From Chryseobacterium lactis (GTDB lineage: Bacteria; Bacteroidota; Bacteroidia; Flavobacteriales; Weeksellaceae), in assembly GCF_003815875.1 (NCBI RefSeq), contig NZ_CP033924.1, forward strand, positions 2,356,001-2,420,000: a DNA stretch of 64,000 nt, in the 5' to 3' direction. How positions within the stretch are numbered: the first letter of the stretch is position 1; the number at the start of each line of letters is the position of its first letter. The notes under the pieces were generated by a model, which saw only the letters and a program-made list of their open reading frames with translations, was not told where the DNA came from and made no database searches. Positions 24,310-33,868 of this stretch are shown here, piece by piece. A program made the position numbers and the translations under genes.

Positions 24310-24927
24310 ATGAAAAAATATATATTTATCCTTTTACTTCTTCCATTTTTGAGTTTTTCTCAGAAAATAGTTTCTCCGGAGATCATGGAGATGAAGAAGT
24401 TCCAGGAAGAACTTAACGAAGAATATCTGAATCCGAAGACAACTCCTTTACGAGGAGATAACTTTACCAATTTTAAAGGACATCCGTTCTTTCAATTTGA
24501 TAAAAAATATAGAGTAACGGCAAAGTTTGTTAAAACAAAAAATGCCCAACCTTTCGACTTACCAACATCTTCCGGAAAAACAAAATCGTACAGAGAATAT
24601 GGGAAAGCTACGTTTGATCTGGATGGAAAACCATACACGGTCACTTTATATCAAAGTCTGGATTTAATCAAACAAGAAAAATACAAAGACCACCTTTTCC
24701 TGCCGTTTAGGGATGCAACGAATGAAAAGGAAACCTACGGAGGTGGAAAATATATGGATTTGAAAATTCCAAAAGGAAATACCATCTTGCTGGATTTTAA
24801 CCAGTCTTATCAACCGTTTTGTGCTTACAATGCCTACGACTATAATTGTCCCATCGTTCCCGCAGAAAATAAGCTTCCTGTGGAAATACGTGCGGGCGTA
24901 AAGTATGAAGATACCTATCATCACTAA
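24310..24927 (+). CDS. Secreted DUF1684 protein
   Basis: 205 residues with a signal peptide (1-17, FLSFSQ). Family landmarks are FKGHPFFQFD, YGKATFDLDGKPYTVTLYQ, LFLPFRDATNEKETYGGGKYMDL, LDFNQSYQPFCAYNAYDYNCPIVPAENKLPVEIRAG. DUF1684 proteins are common in Bacteroidota and have no established function; the conserved acidic and Cys residues may bind a ligand. It is followed after 2 nt by a GNAT gene. Confidence 0.9.
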   Translation: MKKYIFILLLLPFLSFSQKIVSPEIMEMKKFQEELNEEYLNPKTTPLRGDNFTNFKGHPFFQFDKKYRVTAKFVKTKNAQPFDLPTSSGKTKSYREYGKATFDLDGKPYTVTLYQSLDLIKQEKYKDHLFLPFRDATNEKETYGGGKYMDLKIPKGNTILLDFNQSYQPFCAYNAYDYNCPIVPAENKLPVEIRAGVKYEDTYHH

Positions 24928-24929
24928 TT

Positions 24930-25403
24930 ATGGTAAGTTTAATCTTTTTTAAACAGGAATATCTTGCTGAGGTAAGCTATACGCTGGATGAAAATCAGTC
25001 GCAATTCACGGCAACTGCTGAACAGTCGATACAAAGAATCAGGGAGAGAGATGATATGAATGCATTTCCGATTATTATTTTAAATGACAACCGACCTGTT
25101 GGCTTTTTTGTACTTGATTTTGGAGATGATAAACTGGATCTTACCGATAATGAAAATGCAGTTCTGCTAAGGTCTTTGTCTATAAATCCTGAAATGCAGG
25201 GATCCGGGATTGGAAAATCTGCAATGCTTCAGGTAGACGATTTTGTAAGAGAAAATTTTCAATATTGTGATGAAATTGTACTGGCGGTTAATCAAAGAAA
25301 CGAGTCGGCATATCACATCTACAAAAAAGCGGGCTACACTTACAACGGTAAAACCAGAATGGGGAGAAGCGGGCCACAATATCTGATGTTTAAAAAACTT
25401 TAA
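24930..25403 (+). CDS. GNAT-family N-acetyltransferase
   Basis: 157 residues. The acetyl-CoA-binding stretch is LRSLSINPEMQGSGIGKSAM (Q-G-S-G-I-G), with LAVNQRNESAYHIYKKAGY in the last helix-strand segment, both typical of GNAT enzymes. The substrate is unknown. Co-transcribed with the DUF1684 gene, although the products probably act in different compartments. Confidence 0.9.
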   Translation: MVSLIFFKQEYLAEVSYTLDENQSQFTATAEQSIQRIRERDDMNAFPIIILNDNRPVGFFVLDFGDDKLDLTDNENAVLLRSLSINPEMQGSGIGKSAMLQVDDFVRENFQYCDEIVLAVNQRNESAYHIYKKAGYTYNGKTRMGRSGPQYLMFKKL

Positions 25404-25447
25404 TAAAATTTTAAAATCATAATTTCTTTACTGCTGATTACTTTCCA

Positions 25448-25455
25448 TAACTTTG
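25448..25455 (+). promoter_or_regulatory. -7 box of the SDR gene
   Basis: TAacTTTG, 21 nt before the ATG at 25477. Confidence 0.6.
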
Positions 25456-25476
25456 AGTAACATCAAATTTTAAATT

Positions 25477-26286
25477 ATGGAAATATCACTTCATAATCAG
25501 GTGGCTATCGTCACAGGATCCTCAAGCGGAATTGGTTCCGGAATTGCAAAATCATTGGCAGCAGCCGGAGCTACAGTCATCGTTAATCATTCTTCGGAAC
25601 GTTCTGTCGACGAAGCTAAAAGCGTTTTAAAAGAAATTACGGATGCCGGCGGAAAGGGGATTACCTATCAATGTGATGTATCCAAAGAAGATCAGGTTAT
25701 TGCTATGTTTCAGACAGTGGTTTCACAATTCGGAACGGTAGATATTCTGGTGAATAATGCAGGAGTGCAAAAAGACGCGAAGTTCACAGAAATGACCTTA
25801 GACCAATGGAATACCGTCATCGGAATTAATCTGACAGGTCAGTTTCTATGTGCAAGAGAAGCAATCAAAGAATTTCTACGTAGAGGAATAGACCCGTCGC
25901 GCTCTATTGCTTGTGGAAAAATCATTCACATCAGTTCCGTGCATGAAATCATTCCATGGGCAGGCCATGCCAATTATGCCTCCAGCAAAGGAGCAATCAG
26001 AATGCTGATGCAAACCTTAGCTCAGGAATATGGTGCAGATAAAATTCGTGTAAATTCTATTTGCCCGGGAGCAATCCAGACACCGATTAACAAGGATGCA
26101 TGGAGCACGCCGGAAGCACTTAATTCATTGCTCACATTGATTCCTTATAACCGGATCGGACAACCAAAAGACATCGGAAACCTGGCAGCCTTTCTTGCCA
26201 GCGATCTTGCAGACTATATTACCGGAACCAGCATTTTTGTTGATGGCGGGATGACCACTTTTGAAAGCTTCTCTACAGGAGGCTAA
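25477..26286 (+). CDS. Short-chain dehydrogenase, glucose 1-dehydrogenase-like
   Basis: 269 residues, classical SDR. Cofactor motif TGSSSGIGSGI (13-23), NNAG (93-96), Asn118, Ser154, Tyr167 and Lys171 (YASSK) form the full catalytic set. ICPGAIQTPINKDAW and the C-terminal DGGMTTF are as in glucose/ribitol dehydrogenases. It probably oxidises a sugar or polyol with NAD(P). The next gene, 43 nt on, is a GH63-like glucosidase, consistent with a shared carbohydrate role. Confidence 0.92.
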   Translation: MEISLHNQVAIVTGSSSGIGSGIAKSLAAAGATVIVNHSSERSVDEAKSVLKEITDAGGKGITYQCDVSKEDQVIAMFQTVVSQFGTVDILVNNAGVQKDAKFTEMTLDQWNTVIGINLTGQFLCAREAIKEFLRRGIDPSRSIACGKIIHISSVHEIIPWAGHANYASSKGAIRMLMQTLAQEYGADKIRVNSICPGAIQTPINKDAWSTPEALNSLLTLIPYNRIGQPKDIGNLAAFLASDLADYITGTSIFVDGGMTTFESFSTGG

Positions 26287-26329
26287 GAAGTGTTCATTGC
26301 TTATCACTCATCATTTATAATTATCGTTT

Positions 26330-28996
26330 ATGTCAGAGAAACAAAGAATTTCAGATATTTCATGGAAAAAATGGGGTCCATATGTCAGTAACCGTGAATG
26401 GGGTCTAGTGCGTGAAGATTACAGTGATAACGGAGACGCATGGAACTACACGAGTCATGATACAGCGGAAGCCAAAACCTACAGATGGGGTGAGGAAGGA
26501 ATATGCGGAATCTGTGATGATCTTCAAAAACTGGTATTTTCCGTTGGTTTCTGGAATAAAAAAGATAAAATGATCAAAGAACGTTTCTTTGGCCTTACCA
26601 ATGGACAGGGAAATCATGGTGAAGATGTAAAGGAGTATTTTTATTATTTGGATTCTACCCCGACCCATTCTTACATGAAGATGTTGTACAAATATCCTCA
26701 GAATCCTTTTCCCTATGAAGATCTTATAAAAACCAATGCTGAAAGAAATAAAAACGAACCGGAATATGAATTAATAGATACCGGAATTTTTGATCAAAAT
26801 GAATATTTTGATATTTTTATTGAATATGCCAAGGAAAGTCAGAATGATATCCTGGTCAAGCTTACCATTGTTAATAAATCTGAAAAAGAAAGCGCTCTCG
26901 TTATATTACCGACAATTTGGTTCAGGAATACCTGGAACTGGGGTTATGACGATTATAAACCTCAGCTGCACGGAGAAGAAGCCAATCGTATCAAAGTCAA
27001 TCACAAAGACCTTGAGATAAAGAATGTATATGCAAAACAATCCTTGAAAACATTGTTTTGTGATAATGAAACCAATAATCAAAGGCTTTACGAGTCATCC
27101 AATACATCGGAATATTGCAAAGACGGAATTAATAATTTTATTCTTACAGGAAATTCAGAAACAGTTAATTCGAGGAATGTAGGAACCAAAGCTGCATTTT
27201 TCATTGACGAATATTTTAAAGGGAAAGAGACTAAAATCTTTGAGTTCAGAATGATGGATAAGGATTTAAAAGAACCGTTCCGTGACTTTGACGCTATTTT
27301 TGACGAGAGGAATAAAGACGCTGATGAATTTTATACTGAAATTCAGAAAGGCATACAGTCAGAAGATGAGAAATTAATTCAACGGCAGGCATTTGCAGGG
27401 ATGCTTTGGAATAAAATGTTTTACCATTATAATGTTGAAAAATGGCTGAAAGGTGATCCTTCTGAAATTCCACCTTCAAAAAACCGGGAAAAAATAAGAA
27501 ATTACGACTGGAAACATCTTAATAATGAGCATATTATTTCCATGCCCGATAAATGGGAGTATCCCTGGTATGCAACGTGGGATCTGGCTTTTCATACTAT
27601 CAGCTTTTCGCTCATAGATCCTGATTTCGCGAAACATCAGTTAAAACTTTTTCTGTTTGAATGGTATATGCATCCTAATGGACAGCTTCCGGCTTATGAA
27701 TGGAACTTTAGCGATGTTAATCCTCCTGTACATGCGTGGGCGGTTTTCAGGGTATTCAAAATTGATGAGTATTTGAAAGATAAACCCGATCTTGAATTTT
27801 TGGAAAGTGCATTTCAGAAATTACTAATGAATTTTACCTGGTGGGTGAATAAAAAAGACATTAACGGGAATAATATCTTTGAAGGAGGATTTTTAGGACT
27901 TGATAATATCGGTGTTTTTGACAGAAATACAACGCTTCCCAATGGCGAGCAATTAGAACAGTCGGACGGAACAAGCTGGATGGCCATGTTTGCCCTGAAT
28001 ATGATGAGAATAGCACTGGAACTGGCTTTGTACAATAATGTATATGAGGAAATGGCCATGAAGTTTTTTGAACATTTCCTATCCATTGCCAATTCACTGG
28101 ATAATATGGGGGATGAAAAATTCAGTCTTTGGGACGAAGAAGATGAATTCTTCTATGATGCTATTGCATCTAATGATGGAGACCATATGTATTTGAGGTT
28201 AAGAACAATCGTAGGATTGATACCAATGTTTGCGGTTGAGGTAATAGACGACGAGATGATCGAGAATCTTCCGAATTTCAAGAAAAGAATGGAATGGGTA
28301 CTGAGCAATAAGCCGGAGTTAGCATCACTGGTTTCAAGATGGGAAGTTAAAGGTCAGGATTCTAAGCACTTGCTATCGTTACTTCGGGGGCATCGCCTGA
28401 AGAGATTATTGAAAAGAATGTTGAATCCTGATGAATTTTTAAGTGAATATGGAATCAGAGCTTTATCCAAGGAATATGAACAAAATCCGTATACATTGAA
28501 TCTCAATGAAACGGACTATACCGTTAAATATACTCCTGCAGAAAGTGATAGTGGACTTTTTGGAGGAAACAGCAATTGGCGTGGCCCAATCTGGTTTCCG
28601 ATTAATTTCTTGATTATTGAAAGCCTCCAGCGCTTTTTCTTCTATTATAGTCCTGATTTTATGGTTGAATATCCTACAGGAAGTGGGAATTATTCTAATC
28701 TGGATCAGATTGCCGATTCGTTAAACAAAAGGCTTTCCAAAATATTTTTAAAAGATGAAAATGGAAAGCGACCTGTAAACGGTCAGTATGAGAGATTTCA
28801 AACGGATCCTGACTTTCGGGATTATATTTTATTCTATGAATATTTTCACGGAGATTCCGGACGTGGAGTAGGAGCTTCGCATCAGACAGGCTGGACGGGA
28901 TTGATTGCAAAGATTCTCCAACCAAGATTTTCTAAAAAGGAAATTGCTGAGTCGGAAACTGAAATGCCTGATGATATTAAAGAAAATAAAGCATAG
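26330..28996 (+). CDS. GH63-like glucosidase (MGH1 type)
   Basis: 888 residues, no signal peptide. An N-terminal beta-sandwich (WKKWGPYVSNREWGLVREDYS) precedes an (alpha/alpha)6 barrel. Barrel landmarks are EYPWYATWDLAFHTI, GQLPAYEWNFSDVNPPVHAWA, LGLDNIGVFDRN, EQSDGTSWMAMFALNM, FGGNSNWRGPIWFPINFL and HQTGWTGLIAKIL. Acidic residues in the D-L and E-W-N-F-S-D motifs are candidates for the inverting acid/base pair. It probably removes glucose or a related unit from an alpha-linked glycan or glycoside. It shares a transcript with the SDR and converges on recO with only 18 nt between. Confidence 0.9.
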   Translation: MSEKQRISDISWKKWGPYVSNREWGLVREDYSDNGDAWNYTSHDTAEAKTYRWGEEGICGICDDLQKLVFSVGFWNKKDKMIKERFFGLTNGQGNHGEDVKEYFYYLDSTPTHSYMKMLYKYPQNPFPYEDLIKTNAERNKNEPEYELIDTGIFDQNEYFDIFIEYAKESQNDILVKLTIVNKSEKESALVILPTIWFRNTWNWGYDDYKPQLHGEEANRIKVNHKDLEIKNVYAKQSLKTLFCDNETNNQRLYESSNTSEYCKDGINNFILTGNSETVNSRNVGTKAAFFIDEYFKGKETKIFEFRMMDKDLKEPFRDFDAIFDERNKDADEFYTEIQKGIQSEDEKLIQRQAFAGMLWNKMFYHYNVEKWLKGDPSEIPPSKNREKIRNYDWKHLNNEHIISMPDKWEYPWYATWDLAFHTISFSLIDPDFAKHQLKLFLFEWYMHPNGQLPAYEWNFSDVNPPVHAWAVFRVFKIDEYLKDKPDLEFLESAFQKLLMNFTWWVNKKDINGNNIFEGGFLGLDNIGVFDRNTTLPNGEQLEQSDGTSWMAMFALNMMRIALELALYNNVYEEMAMKFFEHFLSIANSLDNMGDEKFSLWDEEDEFFYDAIASNDGDHMYLRLRTIVGLIPMFAVEVIDDEMIENLPNFKKRMEWVLSNKPELASLVSRWEVKGQDSKHLLSLLRGHRLKRLLKRMLNPDEFLSEYGIRALSKEYEQNPYTLNLNETDYTVKYTPAESDSGLFGGNSNWRGPIWFPINFLIIESLQRFFFYYSPDFMVEYPTGSGNYSNLDQIADSLNKRLSKIFLKDENGKRPVNGQYERFQTDPDFRDYILFYEYFHGDSGRGVGASHQTGWTGLIAKILQPRFSKKEIAESETEMPDDIKENKA

Positions 28997-29014
28997 CAAA
29001 AAAAGCAAATTAAT

Positions 29015-29701
29015 TTATTCAAATATCTGCTGAATTACTTCAAGCGATGCCGGTGTTTTGAAATCAGTAATATGATAATGATAATATACCAGGAGACTGT
29101 CCAGGAAATCTTTCCTTATGGAGGAATGAATTTTTGTTGCATATAAATTTTCTGCACTCAATGCTTGCTTCCATATCAGTGAAACCTCTTCGGTGAACAA
29201 TTGGTGAGTGGAGTTGGGGACGAATGTTCCGGTTTCCGGATCGAGAAACTTCCCATCACTTAATAAAGGTGCAACGCCCTGGATTTTCAAAATAACAAGC
29301 AAAAAAAGAAGGTGTGCCTGGTAATTTCTATTTGTCAGTTCATCAATAAATTGATCAATACTGAAATAAACCGGAATGTTTTTATTTTCATATCGAAGAA
29401 CCTGATTCAGAAAGTCTGAGATAAAAAAGATAACCGTATTGGTCTTTATATCAGTATAAATATCATTGTTTTTTACCAGTTCAAATCTTGAAACAGACGC
29501 TATGCCATTCCCTCTCGTTGAGGTTACTGAAAAATTAAGTTGGTTTAAAGGTTGTAACAGGGCTTTCTTTTTATTCTTTTTGGAATAGACTCCTTTTAAA
29601 AAATACGTCTGAAAACCCTCTTCTTCTGTAAAACAATGCAGCACTGCATCGTTTTCTCCATATTTTATGAATGAAAGTAAAAAACCGTTTTGTGAATTCA
29701 T
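29015..29701 (-). CDS. recO: DNA repair protein RecO
   Basis: 228 residues. N-terminal OB fold: GFLLSFIKYGENDAVLHCFTEEEGFQTYFLKGV and LNQLNFSVTS; then helical domain with FISDFLNQVLRYE. The zinc-binding cysteines of many RecO proteins are absent: the corresponding segment reads KFLDPETGTFV. RecO loads RecA on SSB-coated single strands with RecR. It is the last gene of a four-gene operon and overlaps porZ by 1 nt. Confidence 0.93.
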   Translation of the reverse strand: MNSQNGFLLSFIKYGENDAVLHCFTEEEGFQTYFLKGVYSKKNKKKALLQPLNQLNFSVTSTRGNGIASVSRFELVKNNDIYTDIKTNTVIFFISDFLNQVLRYENKNIPVYFSIDQFIDELTNRNYQAHLLFLLVILKIQGVAPLLSDGKFLDPETGTFVPNSTHQLFTEEVSLIWKQALSAENLYATKIHSSIRKDFLDSLLVYYHYHITDFKTPASLEVIQQIFE

Positions 29702-31962
29702 TAATTGACTACCCCTATTTTAGCTGTAGCTTTATCAGATCCGTCTTCATTGGTCATCAAAACAAAATAAATTCCTGAAGCAACTCTGGCGCCTTTCTGA
29801 TTATTAAGATCCCATTCATAATAGCCTCCTCTGGCTACCGCTGAATGCACTACATTTCCGGCAGCGTCTACAATTCTTATATTTGTTTTTTCTGCAAGAC
29901 CTTTGATGGTTACTTTTCCTTTGAAATTGGAATAAACAACAGGATTCGGATACACCAGTACGTCACCAAAATTGGAGGTTACATCTGAAACATCACTCTG
30001 GTAAGTTACAATTCCGCTGTAGGTTACAAAATATACTTTTCCTGTCTTTTTATCTACTTTAATGTCAGTAACACTATTGGTTGGAAGAGGTGAATTTTCT
30101 TTTGTAAAATGTTTTATCGTTCTCTGGCCATCTGAAGAAAGGTAATAAACCCCTCCGCCGTCTATAGAAACCCATTTGTGATCTCCGCCATCCACTTCAA
30201 TCTGAAGAACATGAGAGTCTTTGAAAAGTTCCTCCGGAATACCATTTTGCTCTATGACGATGGCTTCCATTTTAGGTTGTGACGACTTAATTTCTGATGC
30301 AGCATTCGTCATTACCCTTAAACCGCTGTCTGTTCCGATCCATGCATCACCCGACTTGTCAAAAGCTACGGATATTGCCCCTGCAGAACTTGCAGGAAGC
30401 CCATTGGCTTCACTCAGTATATAGTCTGCATCATCAGAAAGATTGGCCGCATTTTTATAATCGTATACCCAAAAGTTATTGGTTCTTGGTAGAGGAATCC
30501 ATAACATATTTTCATAGAAAACAGGTTTTTGCACCCCAGTACTTGTAAAGACAATCTTTTTTAAAACAAAATCATCACTTGCTTTATCATAAATACCTAT
30601 AGCGGGGTTTCCATCGTTATCAAATCCAATAGATGCGAAAATATTATTTTGTGGATCGGTGGCAAGACCTGTCGCTCGTCGCAAATAAGGCTGAGCTCCT
30701 AGGTTATAATATTTGACCAGTTCAAAGTCTTTACTAGTAGCATTATATTTCATTTTATAAACCCCCTGATCAAGCATTGTATAATTGGCAAAAAATACTT
30801 CATTATTATTGAGAGGATTTAATATAGCATCAAGGACATTAATACTTGTAGGTTTACTTGCGAAAAATGAAGAATATATCCATTCCGTGCCATTAAAATA
30901 ATAAAAGCCTGGCCTTTTAGGATTATTAACAGGATAATTATAGGTTTCTGCTCTGGCTCCAGTGGAAACAAGCATCTGATTATTATCGTAAAGATTTATT
31001 TTGTAGGCATAATTATAATATGGCCCTGAAGGTCTATAAGTCGTATTACCCTCATCTTTTATTCCTGATGCGGCTGTTCCTCCGAATATTTTTCCTCCTG
31101 CCATTAAAGCAGTATTGCATTCCTCTCCAAGGCTTACTGCGTTTAACGAAACTCCATTGGTACCATAAGTATATATTCTGTTATCGGTAACTACAATATT
31201 GTTTTGAGTAACGACAACGTCACGTATATTTCCAAAGTTGGTAGGAAGTGGCGTTGAGGCTCCATTATTATAAATATATGCTGTGGTAGCATTTGAATAT
31301 ACCAATTCAGATTCCGAATCTATATGTTTAAAAGCTCCGGGAACTTCTGTAGTCCATGTAGTATATACCGGAAAAGTGGTATTCATTTCATGGCTTTTTA
31401 AACCTGTGTTTGTGACAGAATAAACTTTGCTTCCAAATATAACAGCCTCATTACTGGCTTCATAAACCCCACCTCCCTGCATGAAAAATGAAGAGTCTCC
31501 AAATTCCTTCTTTTTTAAATTAAATATAGAGAGTCCATAGCCTACAGAAACCACGGCCTGGTCTCCGGTAATGGAAATGTGATTGATCTTTTTGTTTCCG
31601 TTATAACCGGCTGCAATAGGAATATCAACAATATATTTGATCTCCTGTGGCGTAATGACATCCATAGAACCGTCTTCATATCCAATGAGACCCATTTTGG
31701 TTTGTGGATTATAATCGAAAGCTGTAACTCCTATGTTATGAAGTCCATTAGCTTTGGATAACTTCGTAATTTCTCCTGTTGATATGGTATAATAAAATAT
31801 TCCACTTTCTGTGGCCGCTAATATTTTTCCGTTGTCTTCTTTCATGGCCAAGACATTGTTGTAGGAAAAAAGATCTGCCCACTTTTTTGAGGAAATAACC
31901 TGTGCTTTTGCAACCTGCAGAGATGCTAAAATACCAAGAGAAATTATAGAAAGTTTTTTCAT
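29701..31962 (-). CDS. porZ: PorZ-like type IX secretion component
   Basis: 753 residues, near P. gingivalis PorZ in length. Signal peptide 1-20, then two beta-propeller domains made of repeats such as GKILAATESGIFYY, AWIGTDSGLRVMTN and HKWVSIDGGGVYYL. The C-terminal 80 residues (DVLVYPNPVVYS, KVTIKGLAEKTNIRIVDAAG, GARVASGIYFVLM) are a type A T9SS sorting domain. PorZ sits on the cell surface in the attachment complex that links cargo to lipopolysaccharide. Neighbouring recO is a frequent partner in this phylum. The call rests on architecture and context. Confidence 0.85.
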   Translation of the reverse strand: MKKLSIISLGILASLQVAKAQVISSKKWADLFSYNNVLAMKEDNGKILAATESGIFYYTISTGEITKLSKANGLHNIGVTAFDYNPQTKMGLIGYEDGSMDVITPQEIKYIVDIPIAAGYNGNKKINHISITGDQAVVSVGYGLSIFNLKKKEFGDSSFFMQGGGVYEASNEAVIFGSKVYSVTNTGLKSHEMNTTFPVYTTWTTEVPGAFKHIDSESELVYSNATTAYIYNNGASTPLPTNFGNIRDVVVTQNNIVVTDNRIYTYGTNGVSLNAVSLGEECNTALMAGGKIFGGTAASGIKDEGNTTYRPSGPYYNYAYKINLYDNNQMLVSTGARAETYNYPVNNPKRPGFYYFNGTEWIYSSFFASKPTSINVLDAILNPLNNNEVFFANYTMLDQGVYKMKYNATSKDFELVKYYNLGAQPYLRRATGLATDPQNNIFASIGFDNDGNPAIGIYDKASDDFVLKKIVFTSTGVQKPVFYENMLWIPLPRTNNFWVYDYKNAANLSDDADYILSEANGLPASSAGAISVAFDKSGDAWIGTDSGLRVMTNAASEIKSSQPKMEAIVIEQNGIPEELFKDSHVLQIEVDGGDHKWVSIDGGGVYYLSSDGQRTIKHFTKENSPLPTNSVTDIKVDKKTGKVYFVTYSGIVTYQSDVSDVTSNFGDVLVYPNPVVYSNFKGKVTIKGLAEKTNIRIVDAAGNVVHSAVARGGYYEWDLNNQKGARVASGIYFVLMTNEDGSDKATAKIGVVN

Positions 31963-31963
31963 A

Positions 31964-32914
31964 TTATGCTATTATACTGCTGTCAATTACCTGATTGTTC
32001 CAGGAGATATGTTTTACGTTTTTGTTTGTATCAAAATAAAAATCAATTCTACCTAAAAGAAGTCCAGCCCATCCCACTTGGTTAACCAGAACATTTTTTC
32101 CCTGTCTGTTTGTGAAGGTCTGGGGTTCCGGTAGAAAAGTATGTGTGTGGCCACCTAAGATAATGTCAATGTTTTCTGTACTGGCGGCTAAAATTTTGTC
32201 ACTTATTTTAGTAGGTTCATCTTTGTAATCATATCCGATATGAGAGAGGCAGATGACAAGATCACATTGTTGCTCTTTCTTCAGGAAATTTGAATATTGT
32301 TGAGCAACATCAACCGGATTATTGTAAACCGTTTCTCCGTATTGTTTCTTACCTACAAGACCATCCAGCTGGATACCCACAGCAAAAATTCCTACTTTGA
32401 TTCCGTTTTTATTAAAAATTTTATAAGGAGACGTTTTTCCGTCCAGAATAGTGTTTTTAAAATCATAATTCGAGCAGATAAAAGGAAACTTGGCATTCGG
32501 AAGAACCTTCAGAAAGCCTTCCAATCCGTTATCAAAGTCATGATTTCCCATGGTAGAAGCATCATACTTCATCATAGACATTAACTTAAACTCCAGCTCT
32601 CCACCAAAAAAATTGAAATAAGGAGTTCCCTGGAAAATATCTCCTGAATCAAGAAGCAATACATTGTTTTCCTGATTTCTGATTTGCTGAATTAAACTGG
32701 CTCTTCTGGCGAAACCTCCCTGGTTAGGGTTTTTGGTGTAACTGGCATCGAACGGTTCTATTCTGCTGTGTTGATCATTGGTATGAAGGATGGTCAGTTT
32801 GTTTGCGGATTTTAAATCAAGAATTTTTAATTCTTCCGCCATCATCATATTAGGAGCTAAAGCTACCGCTAAAGATCCGCCACCTATTGCTTTTAAAAAA
32901 CTTTTTCTATCCAT
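31964..32914 (-). CDS. 5'-nucleotidase, metallophosphatase half
   Basis: 316 residues. N-terminal signal, possibly Tat-like: MDRKSFLKAIGGGSLAVALA. Metal-binding motifs of calcineurin-like phosphatases are complete: LHTNDQHSR (D-x-H), DSGDIFQG, MGNHDFD, LSHIGYD and GGHTHTF. This corresponds to the N-terminal catalytic domain of UshA-type 5'-nucleotidases. The C-terminal substrate-binding domain is encoded by the upstream gene, overlapping at TAATG. The pair probably dephosphorylates nucleotides in the periplasm. The next gene (porZ) starts 1 nt after this one ends. Confidence 0.93.
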   Translation of the reverse strand: MDRKSFLKAIGGGSLAVALAPNMMMAEELKILDLKSANKLTILHTNDQHSRIEPFDASYTKNPNQGGFARRASLIQQIRNQENNVLLLDSGDIFQGTPYFNFFGGELEFKLMSMMKYDASTMGNHDFDNGLEGFLKVLPNAKFPFICSNYDFKNTILDGKTSPYKIFNKNGIKVGIFAVGIQLDGLVGKKQYGETVYNNPVDVAQQYSNFLKKEQQCDLVICLSHIGYDYKDEPTKISDKILAASTENIDIILGGHTHTFLPEPQTFTNRQGKNVLVNQVGWAGLLLGRIDFYFDTNKNVKHISWNNQVIDSSIIA

Positions 32915-33672
32915 TATTTCTTACCGATAAAATTTAAACGAACGTCTGTAGCCGGAACTATTTCCGGATTTCTCTTGAAATAATCAATGTACAAATCTCT
33001 TAGCTTTACTCCTGTAGGAATTGATTCACCTTTTGCAAAGAATTTCATATTATCACCTCCAAGAGCCAGATAGTCTGAAGTCGCAATATAATAATCTTTG
33101 TTTGGATCTACAGTTTTTCCATTGATTAAAGATTGGGTGAGCTGTCCGTTTTTCGTTTCAATATACAAGTGAGAAACCGGGTTGTTGACCTGTGTTTTAG
33201 CATAATATTCAAAAAGTCCGGGTAAATCGACCCCCTTCATTTTTACAATAATCAGCTCATTTTCAAAAGGCATCACTTCAAAAAGATTCTTAAGCATAAT
33301 ATCTCCTTTTCCGATAGTAGTACGGATTCCTCCGATATTGATCAAAGCAGCATCTACATTTTGTTTAAGGTGAGTCTTCGTCCATTCATCACCGCCCTCA
33401 AGTGTATAATCAGCTAAAAGATTTCCCAGATTGCTGTTGTCTCCCTGTTTTGTAAGATCTACGTTGGTATGAGAGATTTTCTGATTCATCTCTTTATCCA
33501 GTTTTTGCTTATAGGGTTCAATAAATTTTACAAACTCCTCATCATTCTTCAGCTCATTATTAATAGAAATATTTTTCTGGGTCTTTACGTTCATCAGCTG
33601 CGGCGCAGAAGCCGTTTTGCATGCCGTAAGAGCTGCCAGAGCAATTCCTAGTAACAAGAATTTATTTTTCAT
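32914..33672 (-). CDS. 5'-nucleotidase, C-terminal substrate-binding half (lipoprotein)
   Basis: 252 residues from ATG 33672, chosen because a lipoprotein signal begins there (MKNKFLLLGIALAALTAC, Cys18). The mature part has NLLADYTLEGG, NIGGIRTTIGKGDIMLKNLFEVMPFENEL and YYIATSDYLALGGDN, the UshA C-terminal domain with the G-G-I-R substrate segment and the aromatic clamp. It is first in the operon and overlaps the metallophosphatase gene by 1 nt (TAATG), so translation is coupled. TAtaTTTG (33780-33787, minus) is the likely promoter box. Confidence 0.93.
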   Translation of the reverse strand: MKNKFLLLGIALAALTACKTASAPQLMNVKTQKNISINNELKNDEEFVKFIEPYKQKLDKEMNQKISHTNVDLTKQGDNSNLGNLLADYTLEGGDEWTKTHLKQNVDAALINIGGIRTTIGKGDIMLKNLFEVMPFENELIIVKMKGVDLPGLFEYYAKTQVNNPVSHLYIETKNGQLTQSLINGKTVDPNKDYYIATSDYLALGGDNMKFFAKGESIPTGVKLRDLYIDYFKRNPEIVPATDVRLNFIGKK

Positions 33673-33779
33673 ATGTTGTAAATTATTTTTTATAAAGGTC
33701 ATATGCAATCGCCGGTGCTTTCTGTGTTTTTTGTAAACAATTTCAGGCATAGCGATTTCATATTGTCTTTTAGTATATG

Positions 33780-33787
33780 CAAATATA
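33780..33787 (-). promoter_or_regulatory. -7 box of the 5'-nucleotidase/porZ/recO operon
   Basis: TATATTTG on the minus strand, about 108 nt before the first start codon, in the region divergent from dapA. Confidence 0.5.
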
Positions 33788-33841
33788 ACTATATGTATAA
33801 TAAAACATTATTATTTGTTACAAATTCTTATTGTAAATCAT

Positions 33842-33849
33842 TAAATTTG
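33842..33849 (+). promoter_or_regulatory. -7 box of dapA
   Basis: TAaaTTTG, 19 nt before the ATG at 33869. Confidence 0.6.
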
Positions 33850-33868
33850 GCAAAAATAATTCGAACAG

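Noticed and set aside
33842..33862. Similar TTTGGCA string before dapA as a sigma-54 site
   Set aside because: It is better explained by the TAaaTTTG box of the ordinary promoter.
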